This document shows positions 34,257-44,735 of a stretch of DNA of 64,000 nucleotides, one piece after another. Under the pieces are notes generated by a model. That model did no database searches, was not told the DNA's origin, and worked only from the letters and a program-made list of their open reading frames with translations. A program made the translations under genes and the position numbers. The stretch comes from Hydrogenophaga taeniospiralis (GTDB lineage Bacteria; Pseudomonadota; Gammaproteobacteria; Burkholderiales; Burkholderiaceae_C), in the NCBI RefSeq assembly GCF_020510445.1, contig NZ_JAHBAG010000001.1, forward strand, positions 4,812,501-4,876,500, given 5' to 3'. How positions within the stretch are numbered: the stretch's first letter is position 1; each line of letters starts with the position of its first letter.

Positions 34257-35174
34257 ATGCAATACACACCCCAGGACCTCAAGCAGGTCATGTCCTCCGG
34301 TCTGCTGTCGTTCCCGCTGACCGACTTCGACGCCAACGGCGACTTCAACGCCCGGGCCTACGCCGAGCGCCTGGAGTGGCTGGCGCCCTACGGCGCCACC
34401 GCGCTGTTCGCCGCCGGCGGCACGGGCGAGTTCTTCTCGCTCACCGGCGAGGAGTACCTCGGCATCATCCAGACCGCGGTGGACACCTGCCGCGGCAAGG
34501 TGCCGATCATCGCCGGCGCCGGTGGCCCCACGCGCTTCGCCATCCAGTGCGCGCAGGCGGCCGAAAAGGCCGGCGCCCACGGCATCCTGCTGCTGCCGCA
34601 CTACCTGACAGAAGCCTGCCAGGAAGGTCTGATCGCGCACGTGGAAGCGGTGTGCAAGAGCGTGAAGTTCGGCGTCATCGTCTACAACCGCAACGTCTGC
34701 AAGCTCACGCCCGAGTCGCTGGCCATCCTGGCCGATCGCTGCCCCAACCTGATCGGCTTCAAGGACGGTGTGGGCGACATCGAGCTCATGTCCAGCATCC
34801 ACATGAAGATGGGCGAGCGCTTCGCCTACCTGGGCGGTCTGCCCACGGCCGAGGTCTACGCCGCGGCCTACAAGGCACTGGGCACACCGGTGTATTCGTC
34901 CGCCGTCTTCAACTTCATCCCCAGGACGGCGATGGACTTCTACGAGGCCGTGCGCACCGACGACATGGCCACGCAACACAAGCTGCTCAAGCAGTTCTTC
35001 ATGCCCTACCTGCAGATCCGCAACCGGGCACAGGGCTACGCCGTGAGCATCGTCAAGGCCGGCGCCACCCTGGTGGGCCACACGGCCGGGCCGGTGCGCG
35101 CACCGCTGACCGAACTCAAGCCCGCCGAGATGGAACAGCTCAAAGCGCTGATCGACGCGCTGGGGCCGCAATAA
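34257..35174 (+). CDS. kdgD: 5-dehydro-4-deoxyglucarate dehydratase
   Basis: The 305-residue aldolase-family (DapA-like) enzyme converts 5-keto-4-deoxyglucarate to 2,5-dioxopentanoate, CO2 and water. Signatures are [27 protein letters not shown] with the carboxylate-binding loop, Tyr143 in VIVYNRNV and the Schiff-base Lys169 in [11 protein letters not shown]. It receives the product of GudD, GarD and related dehydratases, and its product feeds the aldehyde dehydrogenase at 25584. It starts 31 bases after the preceding dehydratase and is followed by a strong intrinsic terminator. Confidence 0.96.
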   Translation: MQYTPQDLKQVMSSGLLSFPLTDFDANGDFNARAYAERLEWLAPYGATALFAAGGTGEFFSLTGEEYLGIIQTAVDTCRGKVPIIAGAGGPTRFAIQCAQAAEKAGAHGILLLPHYLTEACQEGLIAHVEAVCKSVKFGVIVYNRNVCKLTPESLAILADRCPNLIGFKDGVGDIELMSSIHMKMGERFAYLGGLPTAEVYAAAYKALGTPVYSSAVFNFIPRTAMDFYEAVRTDDMATQHKLLKQFFMPYLQIRNRAQGYAVSIVKAGATLVGHTAGPVRAPLTELKPAEMEQLKALIDALGPQ

Positions 35175-35206
35175 AACCCGGCGGCCCGCGGGGCCGGCGG
35201 GTTTTT
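35174..35206 (+). terminator. Intrinsic terminator after kdgD
   Basis: The stem pairs AAACCCG.CGGCCC with GGGCCG.CGGGTTT, with one G-G mismatch and a GCG loop, followed by five T. It starts at the last base of the kdgD stop codon and closes the udh-TRAP-kdgD block. Confidence 0.9.
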
Positions 35207-35278
35207 CAACCGTCTCTTTTCACCAGCCCCGGCAGGGGTTGACGGAAGCGGACTTCTTTTTTTCGACAGGAGCCCGAC

Positions 35279-36256
35279 ATGCACAAACGCAGATTCGCCC
35301 TCGCCATCGCCGCCTCGCTGCTGGCGCTCACCGGCAGCCAGACCCTGGCACAGGGGGCCGGCTACCCCAGCAAACCCATCCGGATCGTGGTGCCCTTCCC
35401 GGCCGGTGGCACGTCCGACGTGCTGGCCCGTCTGCTGGGCATCAAGCTCACGGAGTCCCTGGGTCAATCGGTGCTGGTGGAAAACCGGGCCGGTGCCAGC
35501 GGCAACCTGGGCGCCGACCTGGTGGCCAAGTCGGCACCCGACGGCCACACGCTGCTGCTGATGGACGTTGGCAACCTGGTGATCAGCCCCTCGCTGTACA
35601 AGCTGCCGTTCAATGTGATGAGCGATTTCGCCCCGGTCGCGATGGTGGGTTATTCGCCGCACCTGCTCGTGGTCAGCAGCGCGCTGCCGGTGAACTCCAC
35701 GCAGGAACTGGTGGCCCTGGCCAAGTCGCAGCCGGGCAAGCTGAACTTCGCCGCCGCCGCGGGCATGGGCAGCGCGACGCACCTGGCGGGCGTGCAGTTC
35801 GCGCAGCGCAACGGCATCCGCTGGAACTATGTGCCCTACAAGGGCGGCTCGCAGGCCATGAGCGACCTGATCGCCGGCCACATCGACGTCACCTTCAACG
35901 GCATGGTGGCCACCTACCCGCACGTGAAGGCGGGCAAGATCAAGCTGCTGGCGGTCTCCAGCGCCCAGCGCTTTGCCGAACTGCCGAACACGCCCGCCGT
36001 GGGTGAAACGGCGCCCGGCTTCCACACCGGCAGCTGGCAGGGCCTGCTGGCCCCCACCGGAACGCCCAAGGCGATCGTCGACAAGCTCAATGCCGAGGTG
36101 CAGCGCATCACCGCCCTGCCCGAGGTGCGCGAGAAGCTGCAGACCCTGGGCGCCGAGCCCTCCAACATGAGCCCGGCCGAGTTCGGCGCCTGGATGAAGG
36201 CCGAAATCCCGGCCATGGCCAAGATCGTGAAAGACGAAAAGATCACCCTCGAGTGA
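35279..36256 (+). CDS. Bug-family (TctC-like) tripartite tricarboxylate receptor 1
   Basis: The 325-residue periplasmic receptor has a signal peptide (FALAIAASLLALTGSQTLAQ). Bug-family features are YPSKPIRIVVPFPAGGTSDVLARLLG, ENRAGASGNLGADLVAK, PDGHTLLLMD, VPYKGGSQAMSDLIAGHIDVTFNG and GLLAPTGTPKAIVDKLN. The ligand is a carboxylate; the neighbours suggest an aldarate. ATG 35279 has AGGAG eight bases upstream. The membrane partners TctA and TctB are not in this window, so it must borrow a permease encoded elsewhere or act as a sensor. Confidence 0.93.
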   Translation: MHKRRFALAIAASLLALTGSQTLAQGAGYPSKPIRIVVPFPAGGTSDVLARLLGIKLTESLGQSVLVENRAGASGNLGADLVAKSAPDGHTLLLMDVGNLVISPSLYKLPFNVMSDFAPVAMVGYSPHLLVVSSALPVNSTQELVALAKSQPGKLNFAAAAGMGSATHLAGVQFAQRNGIRWNYVPYKGGSQAMSDLIAGHIDVTFNGMVATYPHVKAGKIKLLAVSSAQRFAELPNTPAVGETAPGFHTGSWQGLLAPTGTPKAIVDKLNAEVQRITALPEVREKLQTLGAEPSNMSPAEFGAWMKAEIPAMAKIVKDEKITLE

Positions 36257-36267
36257 TCGACCCCGCG

Positions 36268-36292
36268 GCGGCCCGCCCGGGCCGCTCCTTTT
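36268..36292 (+). terminator. Terminator-like hairpin between two Bug receptor genes
   Basis: GCGGCCCG and CGGGCCGC form a perfect 8-base stem around CC at 36268-36285, followed by TCCTTTT. It lies 12 bases after the first receptor stop and 23 before the second receptor start. Confidence 0.7.
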
Positions 36293-36314
36293 CTGAATCT
36301 CCGGAGACATCGAC

Positions 36315-37271
36315 ATGAAAAAGCTCTTGTGCGCGCTCACCGCGGCACTCTCCCTTTCCAGCGCCTTCGCCTGGCCCGACAAACCGGTCACGCTCGTCGT
36401 GCCCTTCCCGCCCGGCGGCTCCACCGACCTGATCGCGCGCACGCTCTCGGGCAAGCTGCCCGAGAAGCTGGGTGGCGGCGCGACGGTGGTGGTGGAAAAC
36501 AAGGCCGGTGCCACCGGCACCATCGGCGCGGCGCACGTGGCGCGCGCGCCGGCCGACGGCCACACCCTGTTCGTCTCCTCGCTCGGCCCCTTCGTGATCG
36601 CGCCGCACCTGTTCAAGGTGAGCTACGACGCGCTCAAGGACTTCGACACCATCACCGTGGTGGTGCAGGCGCCCAACGTGTTGGTGGTGCCCGCGGTCTC
36701 GGCGCACAAGTCGATGGCCGACGTGATCGCCTACGTGAAGGCCAACCCAGGCAAGATGACGTTTGCGTCTTCGGGCAACGGCAGCAGCGACCATCTGACG
36801 GCCGAACTCTTCTGGCAGCAGACCGGCACCAGCGGCGTGCACGTGCCCTACAAGGGCGGCGGCCCGGTGATGAGCGACCTGCTGGGCAACCAGGTGGACT
36901 CGTCGTTCATGAACATCAACACCGCCATGCCGCAGATCAAGGCCGGCAAGCTGCGCGCCCTGGCCATCACCAGCGCCAAGCGCTCGCCGCTGCTGCCCGA
37001 CGTGCCCACGCTGGAGGAAAGCGGCGTGAAGGATGCCAACGTGCAGTCCTGGCAAGCCGTGGCCGCACCCAAGGGTCTGCCGGCCGACGTGAAGAAGCGC
37101 GTGCACGAGGCCATCGTCAGCACCTTCAAGGACCCGCAGGTCAACGGCAAGCTGCTGGAGCTGGGCTTTGAACTGGTGCTCAACACCCCCGAGCAGTTCG
37201 CGGCCTTCCAGGCCAGCGAATTCGCGCGCTGGCAGAAGCTGATCACATCGCGTGGCATCAAGGCAGATTGA
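36315..37271 (+). CDS. Bug-family (TctC-like) receptor 2
   Basis: The 318-residue receptor has a short signal peptide ([19 protein letters not shown]) directly before [27 protein letters not shown]. Further family signatures are [46 protein letters not shown] and [18 protein letters not shown]. It ends seven bases before gudD, so it is cotranscribed with glucarate dehydratase, making glucarate or galactarate a likely ligand. It is only moderately similar to receptor 1. There is no permease gene nearby. Confidence 0.93.
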   Translation: MKKLLCALTAALSLSSAFAWPDKPVTLVVPFPPGGSTDLIARTLSGKLPEKLGGGATVVVENKAGATGTIGAAHVARAPADGHTLFVSSLGPFVIAPHLFKVSYDALKDFDTITVVVQAPNVLVVPAVSAHKSMADVIAYVKANPGKMTFASSGNGSSDHLTAELFWQQTGTSGVHVPYKGGGPVMSDLLGNQVDSSFMNINTAMPQIKAGKLRALAITSAKRSPLLPDVPTLEESGVKDANVQSWQAVAAPKGLPADVKKRVHEAIVSTFKDPQVNGKLLELGFELVLNTPEQFAAFQASEFARWQKLITSRGIKAD

Positions 37272-37278
37272 GTTCACC

Positions 37279-38604
37279 ATGACCGCACCGATCGTCCAGT
37301 CGATGCGTGTGGTCCCGGTCGCCGGCCGGGACGGCATGCTGCTCAACCTCTCGGGCGCGCACGCGCCCTTCTTCACGCGCAACATCGTCATCGTCACCGA
37401 CAACGCGGGCCACACCGGCCTGGGCGAGGTGCCGGGCGGCGAGAAGATCCGCCAGACGCTGGAGGACGCACGGCCGCTCGTGGAAGGCCAGACCGTCGGC
37501 AACCTGCAGGCGATCCTCAACGCCATGCGCGCAAAGTTCGCCGACCGCGACAGCGGCGGGCGCGGCCTGCAGACCTTCGACCTGCGCACCACCATCCACG
37601 CCGTCACTGCCGTGGAGTCGGCCCTGCTGGACCTGATGGGACAACACCTGGGCGTGCCCGTCGCGGCCCTGCTGGGCGAAGGCCAGCAGCGCGATGCGGT
37701 GCAGATGCTGGGCTATTTGTTCTTCGTCGGCGACCGCAACAAGACCGACCTTCCCTACGCGAGCGAACCCGACAACGCCGATGACTGGTGCCGCCTGCGC
37801 CACGAGGCGGCCATGACGCCCGAGGCCGTGGTGCGCCTGGCCGAGGCGGCGCAGAAGCGCTACGGCTTCCAGGACTTCAAGCTCAAGGGCGGCGTGCTCG
37901 CGGGCGACGCCGAGGTGGAGGCCGTGACCGCGCTGCACGAGCGCTTCCCCGAGGCCCGCGTGACGCTGGACCCGAACGGCGGCTGGCTGCTGAAAGACGC
38001 GATCCGCCTGGGCCACAAGATGCGCGGCGTGGTGGCCTACGCCGAAGACCCGTGCGGCGCCGAAGAGGGCTTCAGCGGCCGCGAGGTGATGGCCGAGTTC
38101 CGCCGCGCCACCGGCCTGCCCACCGCCACCAACATGGTCGCCACCGACTGGCGCCAGATGGCGCATTCGCTGGCGCTGCAAAGCGTGGACATCCCGCTGG
38201 CCGACCCGCATTTCTGGACCATGGCCGGCAGCGTGCGCGTGGCGCAGACCTGCCGCGACTGGGGCCTGACCTGGGGCAGCCATTCCAACAACCACTTCGA
38301 CATCTCGCTCGCCATGTTCACCCACGTGGGCGCGGCGGCCCCGGGCAAGGTCACGGCCATCGACACCCACTGGATCTGGCAGGACGGCCAGCGCCTGACC
38401 AAGGACCCGCTCAAGATCGAAGGCGGCTACGTGCAGGTACCGAAGAAGCCCGGCCTGGGCATTGAGATCGACATGCCCGAGGTCGAGAAGGCCCACCAGC
38501 TCTACCTGCAGCACGGCCTGGGCGCGCGCGACGACGCGATGGCCATGCAGTACCTGATCCCGGGCTGGAAGTTCGACAACAAGAAGCCCTGCATGGTCCG
38601 ATGA
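37279..38604 (+). CDS. gudD: Glucarate dehydratase
   Basis: The 441-residue enolase-superfamily enzyme dehydrates D-glucarate (and L-idarate) to 5-keto-4-deoxyglucarate. It follows E. coli GudD almost throughout: [49 protein letters not shown]201/K203 in DFKLKGG, D231 in TLDPNGGW, E256 in AYAEDPCG and the His base H335 in [12 protein letters not shown] match the known catalytic set. The ending [15 protein letters not shown] is also conserved. ATG 37279 agrees with the family N-terminus. It shares a transcript with receptor 2. Confidence 0.97.
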   Translation: MTAPIVQSMRVVPVAGRDGMLLNLSGAHAPFFTRNIVIVTDNAGHTGLGEVPGGEKIRQTLEDARPLVEGQTVGNLQAILNAMRAKFADRDSGGRGLQTFDLRTTIHAVTAVESALLDLMGQHLGVPVAALLGEGQQRDAVQMLGYLFFVGDRNKTDLPYASEPDNADDWCRLRHEAAMTPEAVVRLAEAAQKRYGFQDFKLKGGVLAGDAEVEAVTALHERFPEARVTLDPNGGWLLKDAIRLGHKMRGVVAYAEDPCGAEEGFSGREVMAEFRRATGLPTATNMVATDWRQMAHSLALQSVDIPLADPHFWTMAGSVRVAQTCRDWGLTWGSHSNNHFDISLAMFTHVGAAAPGKVTAIDTHWIWQDGQRLTKDPLKIEGGYVQVPKKPGLGIEIDMPEVEKAHQLYLQHGLGARDDAMAMQYLIPGWKFDNKKPCMVR

Positions 38605-38605
38605 C

Positions 38606-38684
38606 GCTCCCCCCGCGCCGCCTTCGGCGTCACCCCCCAGGGGGCGATGCCTGCCGACTGGCGGAGCCAGATCGGCGGCATCCC
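38606..38684 (+). repeat. Post-stop hairpin repeat, copy f (diverged)
   Basis: This copy begins just after the gudD stop with CCCCCCGCGCCGCCTTCGGCG and the CCCCCCAGGGGG stem. Its second half is altered: GATGCCTGCCGACTGGC...GCCAGATCGGCGGCATC forms a different but equally long stem. The paired change keeps the fold while the sequence differs from the other copies. Confidence 0.78.
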
Positions 38685-38779
38685 CGGTTCGGTGACTTCT
38701 CGCGAGGCAGGTGCGGCGTCGTTGAAGCAGATGGCTGAAGTGATGAACAGAACCGCCCGATGAACACGAGGAGACAGAC

Positions 38780-39892
38780 ATGAACACCCCCGCTCCCGAC
38801 ACCCGCCGCCAGTTCCTGAAAGCCGCCAGCGCCGCCGGCCTGGCCGCCACCGGCGCGCCCGCCTTCGCGCAGGCCTTCGCCTTCGTCCCCAACCAGCGCT
38901 ACCCCGATCCGTCGGTGCAGATCCTCGACCCATCGTTCGCGAAGTACCGCATCTACAGCAGCACCGTCGAGCAGGTCGCCACCGGCATGCGCTGGGCCGA
39001 AGGTCCGGCCTACTTCCCGGGCGCGGACGGTGCGCCGGGCTATCTGCTGGTCAGCGACATCCCGAACAACCGCATCATGAAGTTCGACGAGAAGACGGGT
39101 GCCTTCAGCGTCTTCCGCGGCAAGGCCAACTGGGCCAACGGCAATACCCGCGACCGCCAGGGCCGCCTGATCACCTGCGAACACTCGGTCACGCGCCGCG
39201 TCACCCGCACCGAGACCAACGGCAAGCTCACCGTGCTGGCCGACAGCTTCGATGGCAAGCGCCTGAACGCGCCCAACGACATCGTGGTCAAGAGCGACGA
39301 CTCCATCTGGTTCACCGACCCGCTGTTCGGCATCAACGGCGAGTGGGAAGGCTTCAAGGCCAAACCCGAGCAGGCCACCACCAACGTCTACCGCATCGCC
39401 GCCGACGGCAAACTGACCGCCGTCATCACCGACCTCGTCAACCCCAACGGCCTGGCCTTCAGCCCCGACGAGAAGAAGCTCTACGTGGTGGAGTGGAAGG
39501 GCACGCCCAATCGCAGCATCTGGGCTTACGACGTCAACGCCGACGGCACGGTGACCAACAAGAGCAAGCTGATCGACGCGGCCGACTTCGGCGCCCTCGA
39601 CGGCTTCAAGGTGGACCGCGACGGCAACCTCTGGTGCGGCTGGGGCAGCAACGGCGCCCTGCAGGCCGAGCCCAGCGACGTGGATGGCCGCAAGGTCTAC
39701 CAGCTCAAGGGCAAGCCCGAAGACCTGGACGGCGTGATGGTGTTCAGCCCCGCCGGCAAGCCGCTGGCCCACATCCGCCTGCCCGAGCGCTGCGCCAACC
39801 TCTGCTTCGGCGGCCCCAAGGGCAACCGCCTCTACATGGCCAGCTGCCATTCGCTGTACGCGCTGTACGTCGAGGCACACGGCGCCGTCTGA
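38780..39892 (+). CDS. SMP-30/gluconolactonase family protein with Tat signal
   Basis: The 370-residue beta-propeller has a twin-arginine-type leader (RRQFLKAASAAGLAATGAPAFAQ), so it is probably folded before export to the periplasm. Lactonase features are ATGMRWAEGPAYF (Glu ligand), LVSDIPNNRIMKF, LNAPNDIVVKSDDSIWFTDPLFG, LVNPNGLAFSPDEKKLYVVEW and DGFKVDRDGNLWCGWG. It may open sugar-acid lactones before uptake. The cytoplasmic homologue at 29014 would act after Udh. ATG 38780 follows GAGGAG. It is separated from gudD by repeat copy f and about 95 bases. Confidence 0.91.
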   Translation: MNTPAPDTRRQFLKAASAAGLAATGAPAFAQAFAFVPNQRYPDPSVQILDPSFAKYRIYSSTVEQVATGMRWAEGPAYFPGADGAPGYLLVSDIPNNRIMKFDEKTGAFSVFRGKANWANGNTRDRQGRLITCEHSVTRRVTRTETNGKLTVLADSFDGKRLNAPNDIVVKSDDSIWFTDPLFGINGEWEGFKAKPEQATTNVYRIAADGKLTAVITDLVNPNGLAFSPDEKKLYVVEWKGTPNRSIWAYDVNADGTVTNKSKLIDAADFGALDGFKVDRDGNLWCGWGSNGALQAEPSDVDGRKVYQLKGKPEDLDGVMVFSPAGKPLAHIRLPERCANLCFGGPKGNRLYMASCHSLYALYVEAHGAV

Positions 39893-39922
39893 CCCTTACC
39901 CCCTGCCTCCGCCACCCCCCGC

Positions 39923-40882
39923 ATGACCGCGTCCACCGCCCCCGGTTCCACCGTCCTGCAGATCGGCCCGCTGATGCCGGCGCTGGAGGCCGTCCTGCGC
40001 GAACAGCACGAGGTGCTGGGTGCGCAAGCGCTGACCGCCGCCACGCCGCTGGCCGACATGGGCGATGCGGCGTGCATCACGGCGGTGGTGACCTCGGCGC
40101 CGGTGGGTGTGCCGGCGGTCTGGCTGGCGCAACTGCCCTCGCTGAAGGTGGTCTCTTCTTTCGGCGTCGGTCTCGACCAACTGCCGCTGGACGCCGCCCG
40201 TGCCCAGGGCCTGCCCGTGGGCTACACGCCCGATGTGCTCAACGACTGCGTGGCCGACCTGGCCATGGGCCTGCTGATCGACGGCGCGCGCCGCATCGCC
40301 GCGGCCGACCGCTTCGTGCGGCGCGGCGACTGGCTGCAGGGTCGCTACCCGCTGACCACCCGCGTGAGCGGCAAGCGGCTGGGCATCGTGGGCCTGGGCC
40401 GCATCGGCCAGGCGGTGGCCCGCCGCGCGGCCGGTTTCGACATGGACATCGCCTACAACAACCGCCGCCCGGTGGATGGCGTGGCCTGGCGCCATGAGCC
40501 CTCGCTGCCTGCGCTCGCACAGTGGGCCGACTTCCTCGTGCTCACCGTGGCCGGTGGCGCCGGCACGCGGCACCTGATCAACGCCGAGGTGCTGCGCGCG
40601 CTCGGCCCCAAAGGCCTGCTGGTCAACGTGGCTCGCGGCAGCGTAGTGGACCAGGCCGCGCTGATCGCCTGCCTGCACAGTGGCGAACTCGGCGGCGCAG
40701 CGCTGGACGTGTTCGACGACGAACCTCACGTGCCCGCCGCGCTGCTGGCAATGGAGAACGTGGTGCTGGCGCCGCACATGGCCAGCGGCACCCACGATAC
40801 CCGCCAGGCCATGGCCGACCTGGTGCTGGCCAACCTGCACGCCGGCCTGGCGGGTGAACCCTTGCCCGCCCGCGCGGTCTGA
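39923..40882 (+). CDS. D-2-hydroxyacid dehydrogenase (GhrB/hydroxypyruvate-reductase type)
   Basis: The 319-residue enzyme has the NAD(P) loop [17 protein letters not shown] near 153-169. The N-terminal part contains [31 protein letters not shown]. The catalytic Arg is in [11 protein letters not shown], the Glu in [10 protein letters not shown] and the His in [10 protein letters not shown]. It would reduce a 2-keto acid such as hydroxypyruvate or glyoxylate. Its exact role in the aldarate island is unclear; it may handle keto acids from side reactions. It sits between the Tat lactonase (30-base gap) and garD (31-base gap), apparently in one operon. Confidence 0.9.
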   Translation: MTASTAPGSTVLQIGPLMPALEAVLREQHEVLGAQALTAATPLADMGDAACITAVVTSAPVGVPAVWLAQLPSLKVVSSFGVGLDQLPLDAARAQGLPVGYTPDVLNDCVADLAMGLLIDGARRIAAADRFVRRGDWLQGRYPLTTRVSGKRLGIVGLGRIGQAVARRAAGFDMDIAYNNRRPVDGVAWRHEPSLPALAQWADFLVLTVAGGAGTRHLINAEVLRALGPKGLLVNVARGSVVDQAALIACLHSGELGGAALDVFDDEPHVPAALLAMENVVLAPHMASGTHDTRQAMADLVLANLHAGLAGEPLPARAV

Positions 40883-40913
40883 ACCCCATCGCATTCGACA
40901 AGGCCCTTTCCCG

Positions 40914-42461
40914 ATGAACGCCCCCGACACACCCCGCACCATCCGCATCCACCCCGACGACAACGTGGCCGTGGTGGTCAACGACGGCGGCCTGCCCGCC
41001 GGCACCGCCCTGCCCGGTGGCCCCACGCTGGTGCAAACCGTGCCGCAAGGCCACAAGGTCGCGCTGAGCGACCTGCCCGCCGGCACCGCCGTGCGGCGCT
41101 ACAACGTGGTGATCGGCCACACGGCGGTGGACATTCCCGCTGGCGGCTGGGTCAACGAACAACGGCTGGTGATGCCCGAGGCCCGCTCGCTGCAGGGCCT
41201 GCCGGCGCCGCAGCCGCCGGCCGATCTGCCACCGCTGGAAGGCCACACCTTCCAGGGTTATCGCAACGCCGACGGCAGCGTGGGCACGCGCAACCTGCTG
41301 GCCGTGACCACCACGGTGCAGTGCGTGGCCGGCGTGCTGGAGTTCGCTGTCGAGCGCATCAAGAAAGAGCTGCTGCCGCACTACCCCAACGTGGACGGCG
41401 TGGTGGGCCTGACGCACAGTTACGGCTGCGGCGTGGCCATCGACGCGCCCGATGCCATCATCCCAATCCGCACGGTGCGCAACCTCGCGAGCAACCCCAA
41501 CTTCGGCGGCGAGGTGATGGTGCTCAGCCTGGGCTGCGAGAAGCTGCAGCCCGAGCGGCTGCTGCCGCCCGGCAGCATCCCGATTTCGGACGAGCGCCAG
41601 GGTCCGGACGTGGTCGTGCTGCAGGACGAGAAGCACGTCGGCTTCATGTCGATGATCGATTCGATCCTCACGCAGGCGAAAACCCATCTGGAACGCCTGA
41701 ATCGCCGCCAGCGCGAAACCTGCCCGGTGAGCGAACTGGTGGTGGGTGTGCAGTGCGGCGGCAGCGACGCCTTCTCCGGCGTGACCGCCAACCCGGCCGT
41801 GGGCTTTGCCACCGACCTGCTGGTGCGCGCGGGCGCCACGGTGATGTTCAGCGAGAACACCGAGGTGCGCGACGCGGTGGACCAGCTCACCCGCCGCGCC
41901 GCGACGCAGGCCGTGGCCGACGCCATCGTGCGCGAACTTGGCTGGTACGACGCCTACCTCGCGCGCGGCCAGGCCGACCGCAGCGCCAACACCACGCCCG
42001 GCAACAAGAAGGGCGGCCTGTCCAACATCGCCGAAAAAGCCATGGGCTCCATCGTCAAGAGCGGCAACGGCCCCATCCACGGCGTGATCGGGCCCGGCGA
42101 GAAGGTGAACCGCAAGGGCCTGATCTTCGCCGCCACGCCCGCCAGCGACTTCATCTGCGGCACGCTGCAGCTGGCCGCCGGCATGAACCTGCACGTGTTC
42201 ACCACCGGCCGCGGCACGCCCTACGGCCTGGCCGAATGCCCGGTGATCAAGGTGGCCACGCGCAACGACCTGGCGCGCCGCTGGCACGACCTGATGGACG
42301 TCAACGCTGGCCGCATCGCCAGCGGCGAGGCCAGCATCGACGAGCTGGGCTGGGAGCTGTTCCACCGCATGCTGGCCGTGGCCAGCGGCGAGAAGACCTG
42401 GGCCGAAAAGTGGGGCCTGCACAACGACCTCGTCCTCTTCAACCCCGCGCCGATTACATGA
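40914..42461 (+). CDS. garD: Galactarate dehydratase (UxaA/GarD family)
   Basis: The 515-residue metal-dependent dehydratase turns galactarate (meso) into 5-keto-4-deoxyglucarate. An N-terminal SAF-like domain (about 1-100) is followed by the catalytic domain with [77 protein letters not shown], and the C-terminal TTGRGTPYG with [10 protein letters not shown]. Conserved Cys and His residues probably bind iron. Length fits E. coli GarD (about 520). The product converges on KdgD. It is followed immediately by repeat copy g. Confidence 0.94.
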   Translation: MNAPDTPRTIRIHPDDNVAVVVNDGGLPAGTALPGGPTLVQTVPQGHKVALSDLPAGTAVRRYNVVIGHTAVDIPAGGWVNEQRLVMPEARSLQGLPAPQPPADLPPLEGHTFQGYRNADGSVGTRNLLAVTTTVQCVAGVLEFAVERIKKELLPHYPNVDGVVGLTHSYGCGVAIDAPDAIIPIRTVRNLASNPNFGGEVMVLSLGCEKLQPERLLPPGSIPISDERQGPDVVVLQDEKHVGFMSMIDSILTQAKTHLERLNRRQRETCPVSELVVGVQCGGSDAFSGVTANPAVGFATDLLVRAGATVMFSENTEVRDAVDQLTRRAATQAVADAIVRELGWYDAYLARGQADRSANTTPGNKKGGLSNIAEKAMGSIVKSGNGPIHGVIGPGEKVNRKGLIFAATPASDFICGTLQLAAGMNLHVFTTGRGTPYGLAECPVIKVATRNDLARRWHDLMDVNAGRIASGEASIDELGWELFHRMLAVASGEKTWAEKWGLHNDLVLFNPAPIT

Positions 42462-42545
42462 AACACCCCCTGCGCCGCTTCGCGTCACCCCCCTCAAGGG
42501 GGGCGGCACTGGCCGTCCGGCAAAGCCGGCCCGGCGGTGCCCTGG
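42462..42545 (+). repeat. Post-stop hairpin repeat, copy g
   Basis: This copy starts the base after the garD stop. It has GCCGCTTCGCG, CCCCCCTCAAGGGGGG and the long stem GGCAC...CCGGCAAAGCCGG...GGTGCC. It is nearly identical to copies d and h. Confidence 0.83.
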
Positions 42546-42609
42546 AGTCCTTCACCTCATAGCCGGCTGTTCGACCGGTCTTTCTTCCATCCACCCCGGA
42601 GACACCACC

Positions 42610-43578
42610 ATGATCCACCGCCGACACCTGATCGCCGCGTCCGCACTCGCTGCCCTGCCCCTGGGCGCCTTCGCGCAAAGCGACTACCCCAGCAAACCGA
42701 TCAAGATCATCGTCGCCTTTCCGCCCGGCGGCACCAGCGACGTGATGGCCCGCATGGTGGCCGACCCGCTGTCCAAGATCCTCGGCCAGCCGGTGGTGAT
42801 CGAGAACGTGGGTGGCGCCGGTGGCGTGATCGGCACCGAGCGCGGCGCCAAGGCCCCCGCCGACGGCTACACCATCGTCCAGACCGGTGTGGGCCAGAAC
42901 GCCGTGGCGCACGGCCTGGACCCCAACCTCAAGTACGACTCGGTCAAGGACTTCATCCACATCAGCCATGTGCACAGCGGTCCCAACGTGCTGGTGGTCA
43001 ACGCCAGCCAGCCCTACAAGACCCTGGCCGACCTGGTGAAGGCCGCCAAGGCCAACCCCGGCAAGCTGGACTACGGCTACACCCACGCCGCTTCGGGCCA
43101 CATGGCGATGGAGCTGTTCAAGCAGACCGCTGGCATCTTCATGACCGGCATCCCCTACCGCGGCGGCGGCCCCATGATGACCGCGCTGCTGGGCAACGAG
43201 ATCCCGATGATGTTCATCAACCAGGACGTGGCCCTGCCCCACATCGAGGCCGGCAAGCTGCGCCCGCTGGCGGTCTCCAGCCTGCAGCGCAATAGCCTGT
43301 ACCCGGACGTGCCCACGGTGGCCGAGTCCGGCTACCCGGGCTTCGAGGCGCTGAGCTGGTCGGGCATGTCGGTGCCCAAGGGCACGCCCGCGCCCATCGT
43401 GGCCAAGCTCGAAGCCGCGTTCAAGGAAGTCATGTCCATGCCCGCCATCAAACAGAAGATGGAAGGCAACGGCTTCGTGGTGCCGGTGCAGGGCTCCAAG
43501 CCCTACTCGGACTTCGTCGCCAGCGAACTGCAGCGCTGGGTCAAGGTGATCAAGACCGCGGGCATCAAGCCGCAATGA
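42610..43578 (+). CDS. Bug-family (TctC-like) receptor 3
   Basis: The 322-residue receptor has a signal peptide (LIAASALAALPLGAFAQ) before YPSKPIKIIVAFPPGGTSDVMARMVAD. Other signatures are ENVGGAGGVIGTERGAKAPADGYTIV, PYRGGGPMMTALLGNEIPMMF and GMSVPKGTPAPIVAKLEAAF. It lies 19 bases upstream of the talarate/galactarate dehydratase gene, suggesting its ligand is that enzyme's substrate. Like the other two receptors in this island it has no TctA/TctB genes beside it. Confidence 0.93.
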   Translation: MIHRRHLIAASALAALPLGAFAQSDYPSKPIKIIVAFPPGGTSDVMARMVADPLSKILGQPVVIENVGGAGGVIGTERGAKAPADGYTIVQTGVGQNAVAHGLDPNLKYDSVKDFIHISHVHSGPNVLVVNASQPYKTLADLVKAAKANPGKLDYGYTHAASGHMAMELFKQTAGIFMTGIPYRGGGPMMTALLGNEIPMMFINQDVALPHIEAGKLRPLAVSSLQRNSLYPDVPTVAESGYPGFEALSWSGMSVPKGTPAPIVAKLEAAFKEVMSMPAIKQKMEGNGFVVPVQGSKPYSDFVASELQRWVKVIKTAGIKPQ

Positions 43579-43597
43579 CGACGGGAGCCGCCCGCCC

Positions 43598-44731
43598 ATG
43601 AGCCAGCTTGCCGACCGCATCGCCTGGATGCGCATCTCCTCCTGTGTCCTGCCGCTGGCCACCCCGATCAGCGACGCCAAGGTGCTGACCGGGCGCCAGA
43701 AGCCCATGACCGAGATCGCGATGCTGTTCGTCGAACTGCAGACCGAGCAAGGCCACGAAGGCCTGGGCCTGAGCTACAGCAAGCGGGCGGGCGGGCCGGG
43801 GCAGTTCGCGCACGCGCAGGAGATCGCACCGAACCTCATCGGCGAAGACCCGAACGACATCGCCCGCCTGTGGGACAAGCTGTGCTGGGCGGGTGCGTCG
43901 GTGGGGCGCAGCGGCCTGTCCACCCAGGCCATCGGCGCGTTTGACGTGGCGCTGTGGGATGTGAAGGCGCGGCGCGCGAACCTGTCGCTGGCCAAGCTGC
44001 TGGGCGCGCACCGTGAGTCGGTGCGCTGCTACAACACCTCGGGCGGCTTCCTGCACACGCCCATCGACCAGCTCAAGGTGAACGCCGCCGCCTCGGTGGC
44101 GCGCGGCATCGGCGGCATCAAGCTCAAGGTGGGCCAGCCCGACGGGCGCATCGACATGCAGCGGGTGCAGGCCGTGCGCGAACACCTGGGCGACGGTGTG
44201 CCGCTGATGGTGGACGCCAACCAGCAATGGGACCGACCCACCGCGCAGCGCATGTGCCGCGCGCTCGAGGGCTTCAACCTGGTCTGGATCGAGGAGCCGC
44301 TGGACGCCTACGACCACGAGGGCCACGCCGCGCTGGCGCAGCAGTTCGACACGCCGATTGCCACCGGCGAGATGCTGACCAGCGCCGGTGAGCACTGGGA
44401 CCTGATCCGCCACCGCGCGGCCGACTGGCTGATGCCCGACGGCCCGCGCGTGGGCGGCATCACACCCTTCCTGAAGATCGCTGGCCTGGCGCAGCACGCC
44501 GGCCTGATGCTGGCGCCGCACTTCGCGATGGAGCTGCACGTGCACCTGGCCGCGGCCTACCCGACCGAGCCCTGGGTCGAACACTTCGAGTGGCTGGAGC
44601 CGCTGTTCAACGAGCGCATCGAAATCGCCAACGGCCGCATGCAGGTGCCGACGCGCCCCGGCCTGGGCCTGTCGCTGAGCGAGCAGGCGCGGGCATGGAC
44701 GCGCGAGCGCGCCGAGATCGGCCAGCGCTGA
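43598..44731 (+). CDS. L-talarate/galactarate dehydratase (enolase superfamily)
   Basis: The 377-residue enzyme closely resembles the TalrD/GalrD group: IGGIKLKVGQPD (K175, K177), PLMVDANQQWDRPTA (D206), NLVWIEEPLDAYDHEGHA (E232), TPIATGEMLTS (E258), PDGPRVGGITPFLKIAGLA and LAPHFAMELHVHLAAAYP (H308). These residues form the metal site and the Lys/His bases. Known members dehydrate L-talarate and galactarate to 5-keto-4-deoxyglucarate, giving a second, non-GarD route for galactarate. It is cotranscribed with receptor 3 and the mutarotase four bases downstream. Confidence 0.9.
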   Translation: MSQLADRIAWMRISSCVLPLATPISDAKVLTGRQKPMTEIAMLFVELQTEQGHEGLGLSYSKRAGGPGQFAHAQEIAPNLIGEDPNDIARLWDKLCWAGASVGRSGLSTQAIGAFDVALWDVKARRANLSLAKLLGAHRESVRCYNTSGGFLHTPIDQLKVNAAASVARGIGGIKLKVGQPDGRIDMQRVQAVREHLGDGVPLMVDANQQWDRPTAQRMCRALEGFNLVWIEEPLDAYDHEGHAALAQQFDTPIATGEMLTSAGEHWDLIRHRAADWLMPDGPRVGGITPFLKIAGLAQHAGLMLAPHFAMELHVHLAAAYPTEPWVEHFEWLEPLFNERIEIANGRMQVPTRPGLGLSLSEQARAWTRERAEIGQR

Positions 44732-44735
44732 CCCC

